Below are positions 30,147 through 41,275 of a stretch of 64,000 nucleotides of DNA, piece by piece. The DNA is from Pseudocercospora fijiensis CIRAD86. Taxonomy: Eukaryota > Ascomycota > Dothideomycetes > Mycosphaerellales > Mycosphaerellaceae. The position numbers and the translations under genes are program-made. How positions within the stretch are numbered: position 1 is the stretch's first letter; the number at the start of each line of letters is the position of its first letter. A model generated the notes under the pieces. It was not told the DNA's origin. It searched no databases and saw nothing but the letters and a program-made list of their open reading frames with translations. Location: positions 11,571,501 to 11,635,500 of the forward strand of contig NW_006921532.1 of assembly GCF_000340215.1 (NCBI RefSeq). Direction: 5' to 3'.

Positions 30147-31209
30147 TCACGGAAGTCTCATGAGAGCATCGTCGTTATCCATCGTTGACTCAATTGTAGA
30201 ATTATCCTCATGGTTGACAAAGTTGTTGTTGTTGTTGTCAGACGGCAAGGGATTTCCAAAATTAAGTATAGAGTCCGGAAAGTTGGCCAAGCTTGCTTCC
30301 CAGTCAACCAGATCAATGAACGATGGGGAAAGTGCAGCTGTGCTTCCAACTCCAATACTTTCTAGGTTCTGAGCTGGAAGCTGACTGGAATCGTTCAAGG
30401 CCTGATCCGGCGCAGAAGACGCCCCGGAGGTGCCCATCATCTGCATGAATTGAAGCATTGACTCAAAGGCGTTGTTTCCGACGGCATTCTGCTGCATCGC
30501 CGGACCTGGTTCGAGAACGAATTGTGCATTCGTGTCAATGATCTTGGCTCGGCCATGATTGTCGCCTCCTTCGTAGGTCGCAAGCCGCGTATGCGATGGG
30601 CGGGGAAGGTCGGGAGCAGATGGTCTCCGCGGAGGCTGAATACAATTTCGCTTTGAAGCCTGCACAGCGTAATCCAATGCAGCGTCACGTTCCCGTTTAT
30701 TCGAATGTGTAGGTGCGTACTTGTCCAGCAAGTTGGGCACATCGAAAGAAGCAGGCGTCTTGTCTTGTCCTGTCTCGTGTTTGGAAATGACCGAAGCCAT
30801 CTGCTGCAGAGCCTTTGACATGCGGTCCTTCTGATGCTGAAGCAGGGCAACCTGAGCTGGAGTTACCGGTACATCACGCCTGGTGGCACGTGAATACACA
30901 CAGATGTCCCGTCGTGTAGCACATCTCGTGCAAGGTTGTTTCCCGTTGCACTGCAGAAGAGCCGTGTAAGCAATGTGTGCATGGCGAGGGGATCGAGCGA
31001 GCTACCTTGGCCTTTTTCACCCTACAACTATCGCCTGCAGTGGTAGCACAAATGCATCAGTGAATGCTTCAATCAAGTGGTGTTTTGTTGCGTGTTGTGC
31101 CCGTACAAGCATTCTGTGTCCGGACGGGGGCACGCGGATCTTCCTCGGGCTCAGTCTCGGGTGGTGGCTGGTGGTGGTGGTGTGCACGTTTGGGCACGAG
31201 CAGAAACAT
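30147..31209 (-). CDS. Zn(II)2Cys6 transcription factor (311 aa), three exons
   Basis: Exons 31209-31107, 31034-31006 (29 nt) and 30950-30147 are joined by introns of 72 and 55 nt. Phases match exactly and the joins build a perfect fungal binuclear cluster, C-x2-C-x6-C-x5-C-x2-C-x6-C, at residues ~35-61. The pieces are TQNAC / DSCRVKKAK / CNGKQPCTRC. The cluster is seen only after splicing. Downstream, VTPAQVALLQHQKDRMSKALQQMASVI is a likely coiled-coil dimerisation helix. The C-terminus is acidic and Asn-rich (SDNNNNNF, EDNSTIESTMDNDDA), fitting an activation domain. There is no fungal_trans middle domain, so this is the short class. Predicted nuclear; targets unknown. The first ATG is 31209. 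Confidence 0.88.
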
Positions 31210-31506
31210 GATGGCGGAGCATTGCAGAGCGCTGGAAAGTTGTCATGTTGCGTGAAGGAAGGTTTGTGCTCGAAGCACGAACCAGACACTCCCGAGGTCC
31301 TCTGTATACCTCCGCATATCTGTAATTATCTGTAATAATAACTAGTAATAATAAAATGATAAAATAGGTAGGTAGGTAGGTAGCATAGAGTAAGCCTCAG
31401 TAAGGGTTTTCACAACCAATACATTACCATCCCATTCGGACCGTCCCTACCAAGCTCCACCTGTGTATCTTGACTGTGACCTCCATTCTGATGATGCGCG
31501 TGGACT

Positions 31507-33534
31507 ATGTCTTCCGTCGCGTGGCAGGTCACCGCGTCGGCAAAAAGGGACGAATTATTAGCACATGTGCCTCCGGATTGGAAACTTGATGAGCATGTCG
31601 TGCTTTCTGCGCAAAGCCCTTGGGAGACACTCAGCCGCGCTCTCTCGACCGGCGAGCTAGACATCACAGAAAGGCCAGCACACGAGCTGCTACACGCTCT
31701 GCGAACTGGTGACTTGACAGCAAGCGAAGTCGCCGTGGCCTTTTGCCATCGTGCTGTGCTGGCGCATGAATTGGTTCGTGTCAGCCTGTCAGCCCCCAGG
31801 GGAATGGGAATGCAACTCTTACTCGCCTCAGACGTGCTGCCTCAGTGAGCTGGATATTCGCGGTGCCATTGCCCGTGCCAGAGAACTCGATGACTTCTGG
31901 AACACGCACCACTCGCCCATTGGTCCTTTGCATGGCCTTCCCATCAGCCTCATGGACCGTTTCCATGTCGCAGGATGGGACTCTGCTTGTGGCTTTGCAA
32001 GTTGGACGCAGGCCAAGAAATCCGTCGCGGACGAAGGCACCTTGGTCAAAAGCTTGCGAGAGCTCGGTGCTGTGCTGTTCTGCAAGACAAATGTGCCAAT
32101 GAGCTTGATGGCAAGTCGCGAGGACGGCGAACGATTCCGACCCAGCTGACCGTGGTGGTACAGATGGGTGAGACGGCAAATAATATCATTGGGACCACCG
32201 TCAGTCCATTCAATCGCCATCTTTCAGCGGGCGGTGCATGTGGTGGTATGCACATCTAGATATCAGTCATCTGGCCTGAAGAGCTAATGTCCGGCAGGCG
32301 AGGGTGCTCTACTTGCCCTCAAAGGCTCTCCGCTTGGTATCGGCACTGATGTTGCAGGATCCAGCCGCATTCCCAGCGCCTTCAATGGACTCTGGTCGCT
32401 GAAAAGCTCCGAGGGTCGCTTGCCATACAGCGGCATCGCAACGGTTCTGCGAGGCCTGCCCATTTCTGGAGGTGCCATCGGTCTCATGTCAAGATCGCCT
32501 GATGGCCTCCTGGAAGTGTTCCAGGGTCTATTGTCAGCACGGCCGTGGCTATCGGATCCGAGAGTGCTTGAGCTTCCGTGGCGGCAAGAAAAGCTGGACG
32601 CCATACGCAGGCGCAAATCACAAGCAGACGCTGTTCCCGGGAGACTTGTGTTCGGAATCATGGCTTCAGATGGACACGTGCAGCCACATCCTCCTGTGAG
32701 CCGAGCAATACTGATGCTCACTCAAGCCCTGCAACATTGCGGCTACGAGACAGTGCTTTGGGACCCACCGCCTCATGCAGCGTGAGTGACGGCATGCCCA
32801 AAAATTCAAGACACATTTGCTAATTGCGAGATCCGCCGTGCTCAGCGCCGTCGAGAATCTTTTCAGGATTTTCGGCTCTACAGCTGCTGCTGAAGCACGT
32901 CTTGCTCTGAATCAGAGTGGCGAGCCACCGGTCCCTCAGCTCAAAGATGCATGTCTCACAGCCAGTGTTATTTACCCTCCCACCGCTTCAGATTCCTGGC
33001 TGACACTTCGAAGTGGTACGATAATGGTGACGTGGAACCCTGTACCTCTGCCGAATTTTGGGAGCTGTGCGATAGGCAGCAACAATACCAAGCACAATAT
33101 GCCTCGTATTGGCGCTCCTTCACCAACCTGACCACGTCGGCACGCATACCAGATGGCGTGATACTTCCGGCTACACCGCATACTGCTTCGCGACATGGAG
33201 AATTCCACTACTTCGGCTACTCTGCCATCGCGAATGTCCTCGACTATCCTGCTGCCACCTTTCCAGTCACTGTCGGTGACCGCGAGGTGGATCAAACAAA
33301 CGGGTCGAGATCGCGGCTGAGCGATGTCGATGCTCGTGTGCAACAGACCTGTGAGTATGCAGCAGTCGCAGGGTAGATCTGCTCTGACGAATTCTAGTTG
33401 ATCCTCAAGACGTTCATGGTATGCCCGTCGGCCTTCAGGTCATGTGTCCTCGGCTTCAGGAAGAGCAGGTCCTTGGGTTGGTGGAAGTCATTTCTGACGC
33501 TTTGAACCGCTTTCAAACCTTTGCTGCTACGTAA
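31507..33534 (+). CDS. amidase-signature protein, probably catalytically dead (568 aa, seven exons)
   Basis: Exons 31507-31773, 31832-32110, 32164-32245, 32298-32781, 32846-32966, 33014-33350 and 33398-33534 keep frame throughout. The intron at 32111-32163 uses a GC donor (GCAAGT). Family blocks: AFCHRAVLAHEL/TCCLSELD, GPLHGLPISLMDRF, CKTNVPMSLM/MGETANNIIG, GGACGGEGALLALKG, GTDVAGSSRIPSAFNG, YSAIANVLDYPAATFPV and DVHGMPVGLQVM. In active members the triad is Lys, cis-Ser and Ser. Here the Lys position of LPISLKD is Met (residue 130) and the cis-Ser of GGSSGG is Ala (207); only the nucleophile Ser (231) remains, at the expected 24-residue spacing. It may be a pseudo-enzyme or a decaying gene. 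The fifth intron (32967-33013) has a weak donor and is the least certain. Confidence 0.82.
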
Positions 33535-33882
33535 CGAGAAGAAAATATTCTCGTGGCAGAGGAAGCACATGCGGAACGACAGGCAACGCTAGTCCTAAAA
33601 CGGCGACTATAGTACGGACTAATACGAAGAACTCCGAACTACCTCTGTACGTAAGAGTAGAACGCCTTATAAACCTCGTCCAATCCACACTCGTCCATCT
33701 CACGCCTTTTGAAGCGCCGGGAACGAGCCTGCACCAATCTTCCACGCGATTTCATATCCATTTCAAAGGCATGCCAACCTCCTTCATGAGCCGCAAGGTA
33801 GACTTTGCGCCATTTCACCGCGAACTTTCATCGATTCCAGAGAACTCATCGCGCAAATGTGGATGTGCTAGTTAATATGTCG
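33535..33882. other. short intergenic stretch with AT-rich relic
   Basis: 33590-33670 is rich in TA and poor in CA/TG and may be a fragment of a RIP-mutated repeat. No gene seen. Confidence 0.35.
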
Positions 33883-34899
33883 CTAGATGCCCATTCCACG
33901 GTAACCATGGTTGCTGCTCGACTGCTGGCTGCCCGCATGGAAGAGCAACGACTGAATATTGCGCCAAAGGCTGCGGATTGTATCCCATAATCTTCCATTG
34001 AAAACCTGCTTTAGCCACCCTACGAGCCAATTGAAAAACTGGTCCCACGGAATATAGTAAACCAGAACTCCAGCAACGACACCGATGCAGATTGGCGTAG
34101 CAATGACTTTCAACGCGGCTAATAGCCTGAAAGAGAAACCGGCAGCCTGGAACTTCATTCCCATGTACTGGCACGAGAGAAAAATGCCATCGACCTTGCA
34201 TGTCAAAGTTGCCCAAGCCTTAACGGAGCCTACGGCCAGGCCGGCTAAGCCGGCTAGGATAGCAATAGGGCCTTTCATGTTCTCCCATGTCACGTCACCC
34301 TTGAGGATTGCGAGTATCTTCTGCAAACAAGATTTGCTCTCCTCACGGGTGTGTTCGTCGAAGGTGCCGGGTCCCTTATTAGAGGATAAGCTGGAGGAGA
34401 TGATGTAAACACCCTCACTTAGTCTCAACTCTCGCTTTCGTTTCTTCTCTGTCCATGCATCCAGTCGGGTTTTCTTCCAGGTTGACGCTCCCTCGATCAC
34501 TAGGCCCCTTTGAGGTTCCAGTTTGTTGACTCGAAGAATGTGCAATCGATCGACCATGTCGTTGGCTTTAACGAGATTTGGGGGACCAGGCCACTGGCGA
34601 GCACAACCCATGTTCTCGGGTACTTGTGATCTTTGGCTTTGTGTATCACAGCAGTACTGAACCGGCTGTTGTCGGCAACACAGACGGACAGATCGTTTTG
34701 AGCTTGGAAACAGTAAGTTGCCCGACCAAGCCAGCGACCAACATTACTTACAGCCTTGCCTCCTAGAGCCTTTTACCAAGTTTTTCAGTTTGTGCTGTAG
34801 GACTTTGACAGTTTCATCCTGGCAGACGACGATGATCGACGCCTCCGACATGTCTCGTCGAACGTCAGCAACAGCTACAATCATATGCTTCGCTTCCAT
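33883..34899 (-). CDS. uncharacterised membrane protein, exon structure uncertain
   Basis: The 3' exon (34611 to 33883, ATG at 34611) encodes a soluble part with a basic stretch (WTEKKRKRELRLSEG), a Ser-rich loop and two hydrophobic segments (GPIAILAGLAGLAVGSVKAW and LKVIATPICIGVVAGVLVYY), so a membrane hairpin is likely. A 5' exon is suggested at 34899-34752 (MEAKHMIVAVADVRRDMS, ending at a GTAAGT donor). At least one intron is needed to reach the 3' frame. Acceptors at 34703 (then a second ~65-nt intron) or further downstream both work on paper, so I give the outer limits only. No family recognised; the shorter single-exon reading from 34611 is the alternative. Confidence 0.5.
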
Positions 34900-35348
34900 T
34901 TTGCAAATGAGCGATGCTCCAACGATATGGGTACGTAGGCGATGTGAAAGAAGCACCGACCCGTGTGACTGTCAGGCTGGACTGAAGACTGATATTTCAA
35001 GAATTATGAATGCTCTAGATAAGCCTCTATTTATCTCTTAAAAGACTCCCTTCACCGGAAGCATTTGCAGCTAATAACAATGCCCGGCAATCACTCTAGT
35101 ATACACTAACCGATTGTAGTAATCAACTTTAGTCGGACACTGTCGGAGGTACTAGGATTAGGATTCGTCCTGTTGCGCTGGCACCAGCGCAGCGCCGGTA
35201 CCTCCCGCTGGCAGTATAGGCGCAGATCAGATCATGAAGTCGTGTGACCTACGTTGAAAGTAAATGTGAGAGCATCCTATCCTCCACTACACGAGCGTCT
35301 GAATCCCCTTCCTCCGTTCTATGCTTGGGAACCGGAAATCGCGCTGAG
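34900..35348. other. intergenic, no gene seen
   Basis: Divergent promoter interval between the membrane-protein gene and the Clr5-domain gene. An inverted repeat TGCGCTGG/CCAGCGCA with a 2-nt loop lies near 35174-35191. Confidence 0.45.
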
Positions 35349-37266
35349 ATGATTGAAGACTTGCAGTTCGAGATTTCTCAAACCGCCGCAGCTGGTTCGC
35401 AGCTGGCTCCCACTGCCATGGACCAGAGCAGCAGCACCCTGATGATTCCCAGTGGCGATGATCTGCTTCCCTCAGCCCATGGTGTTTCCCTGTGGTATGC
35501 TGGGCAGCCAATGCTTGGATGTGATTTCCCTACTACTTACAACTCAACCTTTCCCGCAGCTACTGTTTCTGGTCATTGGGACATCCCTCCCACCTGGATT
35601 GGCGGAGATCATAATGGGACCGATATCCATACTACACTGAAATTCAAGGACTGTCACGCATTCCCGCATAGACACGCTCATCAACCCAACCGGAAAAAGT
35701 CGACCATTCCCGATACTATATGGGCACAATTGATGCCTACTGTCGCGTATTTGTATGAGCTTCTCACACTTGAGGATTTGCAAAGATGTATGTCGATTTG
35801 TGGCTTCACTGCGTCGTAAGTAATCCTCCTCTATATGGGTGCTTTAGCTGATGAGCTTCAGGAAAAATCAGTACAAAAGTGTGCTCGGCCAGTGGAAGGT
35901 GACGAAGAAGAAACGCACAAGGAGGTGGAAACGACGGCTCGAGCCGGGTACTTCATTGCTCCTCTTTCCCAACCACAGTACTTCTGGACCATCGGAAATC
36001 CAACCTTCCATGCCGGACACCTTTCGTAGACGGGCCATGGTCCTTGGCAACGTAATATACTACATTCTCGCATCTTTTTGCACAGGCGGCGAACTTCATA
36101 CCCAAGCCTCCGCATCGGATGGTCCGTCTATACTTGACGGAACTTCCCTCAGAAACTGGACAATCATTTCCGACAAATGCAAAACTGCTTCAATGCTTCT
36201 TCAGGTGAAAAGTGGTCATCAAACCAAAAGACGTCACAGGGCCACAAATCCGTCGCACGAGAAGGTACGAAGTACCAGGCAGTTCTTCTATATTCTTCAC
36301 GAAATATCTGAAAAGCTATTGGAGGCCGCTTGCCTCGCTGATCCTTCATCATTGCCGAGCTTTTGGTCGATCTGCTCAGCAATCGAAGCGATCTTTGCGC
36401 GTGCGAAGACTACAGGATCGTTTCACCGAAGTCGGAACCACATCAGCAGGGCAATAAACAAATTCAAGGTCTCGAAGGAAGTGGAGCGGCAAATGCGTGC
36501 AAAAGCGCAGGAGAAGAAAGCAGAGGCAGCAACAAGATACGCACTCACACTGTCAAAATTCCTCCCCACCATTCAGCAGGGCGCCCAGCAGCACGGGACT
36601 GCCCATCCATGGGCCTTGATTGTGACACACCTTTGTTACATGCCCTCAGACGAACGCAGAGACACGCTCCGTCTCGCTCATGAGCTTACAGTCCAGACCT
36701 TTGAGACGTTCCTGAAGCCTCATGATCCCTTTCTTTTACATTCGGCGGTTCAATACGCCAAAAGCTGGGAGAAGAAGGAACTAAAAAGTACCTCCTTATT
36801 GGAGAGGTATAGAAGGATGGATGACCTGTACAATAAAGCAACAGACTTACCCGACGAATTCCGCTTGTCCCGGCTGTACGAGTATGCATTTGCTTCGTGG
36901 AACCACAGCAAGGACGAACGACTGAAGCTTGAGCTGGGTAAACGGCTCTACTGGCTGTCAAACAGAATGCTACCTTCAACAGAGCCGATCCAGCACAATA
37001 CCGTCTCCAAAGCGATCTTCCTCGCGACCACTATGCTTAGCACTGAATTCATCAAGAAAGCAGCCTCAGAAGGTGTAAGAGTTCTGGAACGAGCGATCGA
37101 GAGGTTCCAGGAAGGGGACGCCGATTGCAGAGCGCAAGCTGTTTTGCTGTCAAAACAACTGGTGGCGCTACACTTCCGATGCAAAGATTTTAAAGCTGTT
37201 TCGAAAGAGAGGACGAGGCTTGTTCAGATCCGAGAATCGCTGCCATTTTTCATGCCCGTAGAGTAG
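35349..37266 (+). CDS. Clr5-domain protein (about 623 aa)
   Basis: Two exons, 35349-35815 and 35862-37266, with a 46-nt intron (GTAAGT, GCTGATG, CTTCAG, phase 2). The intron interrupts the Clr5 domain: residues ~117-170 read IPDTIWAQLMPTVAYLYELL, then MSICGFTAS/KNQYKSVLGQWK, rebuilt exactly by splicing. Clr5 domains occur near the N-terminus of many filamentous-fungal proteins and take their name from the S. pombe silencing factor Clr5; DNA binding is suspected. A basic stretch follows (KKKRTRRWKRR, likely nuclear signal). The C-terminal ~400 residues are helical with TPR-like repeats (LLERYRRMDDLYNKA, AVLLSKQLVALHFRCKDFKAV). The start is the first ATG in frame; an upstream exon is not excluded. 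Confidence 0.82.
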
Positions 37267-37336
37267 AATAGGCGGTTCGAGGCAGAAAAGAATTTAGAGT
37301 AAGAAGTTTTTCATTTTGATTACCTTGTACCGACTT

Positions 37337-39055
37337 GGCTTGTCTATGTCTATAGACTAGCTACCTAGCAGAGGGAAATCAAGGCCTCCGTACTATCTAT
37401 TTCGTAGAAGCGATAGAGAATTTTAGGCGAAATATGTGAGAATATTATGATTTCATCCACACCATAGTGGTTGATTCCTGAATAATCGATTCTACACCCT
37501 CAAATCAAATCAGTGAATATTCAATTCAGAATATTCAAGTGAATAATCAGAATCAGCATGTAAAAGGGCAAAAAGAATGAATATTTCACTAGTTTGAATA
37601 GTTAGTTGGATTCTAGCAGTGGATTGAATAGTGGATTAGATAATAGTTATTCAATTTTAGTAGTACTCCGGCGTATATACGAGGCTCTTTATCGTCTTCC
37701 TCGTAACCCTACGGAATAGCAGCTATAGACCCTCCTTTTCCGCATCTCCGATATACTGCTTAAAGTTATTCTACGCTACTTCGTTAATGAATAATAGGAT
37801 GCCGGCTTATTAGAAATAGAGCTAAGCAGGGGTAATACAATAGTCGGTCTCGCTAAGAGTTAGATAAGTAGCTACTATATCCTTAAGCAGGAGGTTGAGA
37901 TAATAGCTCTATAATGCTAAGAACGCCTACGTAGACTAGTCGATTGTCTATAACTCTTGCTCCGAGTTAGGCTCCGAGTCCGACATCTAAACCATTAGTA
38001 TATACTGGAATGCTATAGTTGGCTGTTTACCTACCTCGATTACTTCTACGCGTTTCCGTCCTATTGAAGATGTTGTATTGTATAAAGAAAGAGCTAGAAT
38101 TTGCATACTTATATGGGATATAAGTGCGCCGTAGTATAACCGCCTGAATATTCATATTCATAAATATTCAAGAATGCTAGAATCAATTATGAATATTCTG
38201 AATATGAATATTCACTTGAATATGCAATTCAAGAATCAACCACTATAATCCACACCAACTGGCAACCAGGCATTTTCATCGTTTAGCTCCGTTATCTCTA
38301 CCGTCTCTACTGCCTCGCAACGGGAAATCAAGGCCTCCGTACTGTCTATTTTAGACAAGCAATGGATAATTTAAGGCAAAATTCGTGAGAACATCACGAT
38401 TTTATCTACATCACTAGGGCGTTGATATTGCTCAGCTCTACTATCTCAGCGGCATAGCGACATTGCAAACTAACCTGGAGGGCATCAAACCGCCCTTGCG
38501 GTGGAAGCAAATGGATAATCTAGGTCCAAATACGTGAAAATCTCATAGTTACCTTTGCGCATTCTCATCGCTCAACTCCACCCTCTCAGCTGCATGACTA
38601 CTTCGCAAATTGACACGGAAGGCGCTGAACTACCCTATACCGTGGAAGTAATGGTTAACTTCAGCCGAGATGCGTGAGAATTCCACTATTTCATTCGCAT
38701 CACCTAGGCGTTGATATCCACCTTCTCTGCAGGCATAGCCATATCTCAAACTGACACCAAGGGCGTCGAACTACCCTATACGGTGGAAGCAACGAATGAT
38801 TTAGGTCCAAATACGTGGGAATGTGCGCATTCTCATCGCTTAACTCCACCATCTCTGCCGGTATAGCTACGCCGCAAAGCGACACGAAGGGCTTTGAACC
38901 ACCCTATCTGGTAGAAGCAATAGACAATCTATGCCGAAATCCGTGAGAATATCATAGTCACCTATGCACTCAACTCCACTCTCTTTGCCGGCACAACTAC
39001 TTCGAAAACTAACACGAAGGGCGTTCAACCACCCTATCCAGTGGAAGCGACACGA
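37337..39055. repeat. diverged tandem array of ~130-149 bp units, interrupted by a TIR element
   Basis: About seven units recur with spacings of 149, 141, 141, 128 and 130 bp; unit starts near 38286, 38435, 38576, 38717, 38844 and 38974. Shared words include CTCCAC..TCTC, GGGCGT..AACYACCCTAT, GGTGGAAGCAA and AATACGTGAGAAT. The first unit (about 37337-37464) is cut off from the rest by the insertion at 37465-38247. Its AATCAAGGCCTCCGTACT word recurs in the next unit near 38321. No open frame spans the array. The minus-strand frame at 38700-38885 shows the recurring peptide VELSDENA, so a decayed coding repeat is possible. Confidence 0.7.
37465..38247. mobile_element. 783-bp TIR element (decayed non-autonomous DNA transposon)
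   Basis: The left end TAGTGGTTGATTC (37465-37477) is mirrored by GAATCAACCACTA at the right end, which carries two extra bases (TA, 38246-38247). Direct repeats ATCCACACCA (37455-37464 and 38248-38257) flank it as a 10-bp target duplication. Subterminal regions are full of GAATATTCA palindromes. The core (37680-38100) is TA-rich and CA-poor with stop-riddled frames, as after RIP. Superfamily unclear. Confidence 0.75.
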
Positions 39056-39139
39056 TCATGAGCGAATGAACTCAAGAAAAATGTGCAAATTTCAGCGCCA
39101 AGACTTGATTTCTCATGCTATCTGTGCTGTTTTGAGGGC

Positions 39140-41275
39140 CTAATTGGCCGGACCGGCCGCTGCCTTCCGCAGATGTGGTGGCAGCGTGCGAGGGGCCGCA
39201 ACAGGAGCAGGCGAAGCGGAAGGCTCCAAGGTCGTCTGCGTGCTGACGACCTTGCGCTTGCCATTGGCGCCGATGCCCGTCTGCTTCCAGGTCGCCTTGA
39301 ATTGCGGAGCCTGGGCAGGCGGGCTTGCCTTCGCCTCCTGTGCGGCCTCCTCGTTCTGCTTCTTCTGCGCCTCCCAGCTCTCCTTCGTCTTGAAGCCTTC
39401 CTGGCGCTCGTGCTCTTTCACCGCGAACTCACCCCAAGCACCGACAACAAGGCGCTTGCCAGCAGCAGGGACGCTCTCTTGCTTCTTGATTGGCTGCGAG
39501 ACAGGGCGCGTCGTCGTCGTCTTTGCCTTGTTCTTGGTGTATTCGATCATCGCTTTGGTGCCGATGACGACGGTCTTGTCTGGGGCCTGGTCGAGGGAGA
39601 GACGGCCACCGTAGATGGACTTGACAGATCTCAGGAGGTCGTAGAAGTCATCTCTGGTCCCGAGTGGGCCGACACGAAGCGGCTCTCTGCCCCAGGAACC
39701 ACGGCCTGTGGCGTCTGGGTTGAAGCGAGTCAGCAGCAGACGTACACCATCGGCGCCGAGGTATTGCTCAAGACGATCCATGGCACCGAGAGTAGCAGGT
39801 GTAGTCTGGCCGACGCGGTCATTCGATGCCTCGGTGATGGAGGCAGCGTTCTGCGCACCATCGGCAACGGCGATCTTGGCAGTCTTGAGGCTGTCGCCGG
39901 CAATGTCGAAGTTGGTGACGACTTGAATGATGATTTTGCTGGCGATGAGAGAGTGGAACTCGGCGACAGTATCTGGGTTGGCGCCACGGCCGTTGTCAAG
40001 GTTGAAAGCGGGAAGTAGTCGTTTGAGCTCTGCTGTGGCGCCGTTGAGCCAACGAGCTGGGTCCCAAACGCCGGAATTGCCAAAAGCTTCTGGATTCACG
40101 TGCTCGACGACGCAGGTAGGAGTGATCAGGTTACCAGCAGGAATCTCTAGGCCATTGGCGCGAAATCCGTCATCTGGCGCGATGTAGCTGAGACCTGAGA
40201 TGTAGATAGGATGAAGGCGGATGCACTCGAGAAGGACGGCATGTAACAATGGCAAGCGCGACTTGTTGAGAATCAGCTCCTTGAAGGTTGGTACGTGCGA
40301 GATGCCGGAAGCCTTGAACTCGGCACGGAGACTGTGGAGAATGTCATGGTTGTTGTAGACATAGGAGAGAGCCTTGGTGACGAGGATGATAGCTGGGTCG
40401 GCGGCGGCCAGCGCGAGAACGGTCATTGCCTCATGGTCACTGGCGTTGATGAGACTGGACGGCTTGATTTCATGTAGAGGAGAGATACCATCGGTATCGT
40501 GGGTAGCGGCCAGCTTCTCGTCAGTGGTAGCGGTAGATGCCTCGGAGACGCTGCTGAAGAGGCGATTCTCACGTTTTGGCTTGATGTATTTGTTGTAGCG
40601 CAAGTACGAGCCGACGATGATGGCGTCAAACTTCCAGTTCTTGATGGCGCTGTCGATCTTGGCTGGGTCGGCGTTGATGTCGAGGAAGCCAGCTGGCTTG
40701 CCGGTGGTGGTAGTAATGACCAAATCGTAGGCGTAACGGGCGAAAAGCTTGGTGAGGTCAATCTGTCGCTGGTCGTTGGCGGCATTGACAAAGTGCTGTT
40801 GCAGCGCCTGGTTGCGGCCGTCGATGACACGCTCGCGGTCGAAGAGGTTCTGCATTTTGCAGGCGTCTTGAAGGACCTTGATAGCTGGTGGGTTGAGAAG
40901 ACCTTGAGTGGAAGCAGGCAAGCGGCCGATGAAGCGCAGACTGCCCTCCTTGCCGCTGACCGAGAACTCGCCTGGCGCAACCTGCACGATAGGGCCTGCG
41001 AGATGTTAGTGAGTGTCAATGTCAAGGCAGAGAGGATGAACGTTACCGTGTCGCTCGTGAAGAACCTTCAGCTTGGTCTGGTAATCGCCGACCAACTGGT
41101 GGTAGAGCTTCCACAGGAAAGTGACCTTGGCGACACGGTTGCCAGAGAAGCCATTGAAGAGGTTACGGAAGATCGGACCGAAAACTGGCAACTTCTTGAG
41201 AACGTTCTCGATAGCCGGGCCGAAAGTCGGCAAGTTGCCGAAGAAGTTCTTGATCATATTGACAATGTGGTCCAT
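39140..41275 (-). CDS. P450-like protein lacking the haem-ligand cysteine, with novel C-terminal extension (694 aa)
   Basis: Two exons, 41275-41047 and 40995-39140, with a 51-nt intron (GTAACG, CACTAAC, TCGCAG). It begins MDHIVNMIKNFFG; the junction gives ERHG/PIVQVAPGEFSVS, the classic P450 N-terminal strand motif. P450 landmarks follow: the I-helix region (ALAAADPA, ~272-279, where the usual Thr is Pro), the K-helix ExxR as ECIR (333-336), and the WDPARWL meander. The cysteine loop reads FNLDNGRGANP, with Ala (~416) where Cys should bind haem iron, followed by a normal L-helix-like stretch. After ~450 come ~240 extra residues: a folded-looking part (MDRLEQYLGADGVRLLLTRF), then a Lys/Glu/Ala-rich tail ending LPPHLRK. 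Probably a non-haem pseudo-P450; role unknown. Confidence 0.82.

Noticed and set aside
31017..31289. 90-codon minus-strand frame ending at 31017
   Set aside because: It overlaps exons 1-2 and intron 1 of the Zn2Cys6 gene in another frame and has no ATG start.
35174..35191. Inverted repeat TGCGCTGG/CCAGCGCA
   Set aside because: Short and isolated in an intergenic region, with no T-run or other context. Could be a binding site or chance, so not given as a feature.
37337..39055. CRISPR-like reading of the tandem array
   Set aside because: Units are diverged over their whole length with no alternation of identical repeats and unique spacers, and this is a eukaryotic nuclear locus.
39083..40018. 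Plus-strand frame of 311 codons
   Set aside because: It is the shadow of the P450-like gene on the other strand and has no recognisable domain.
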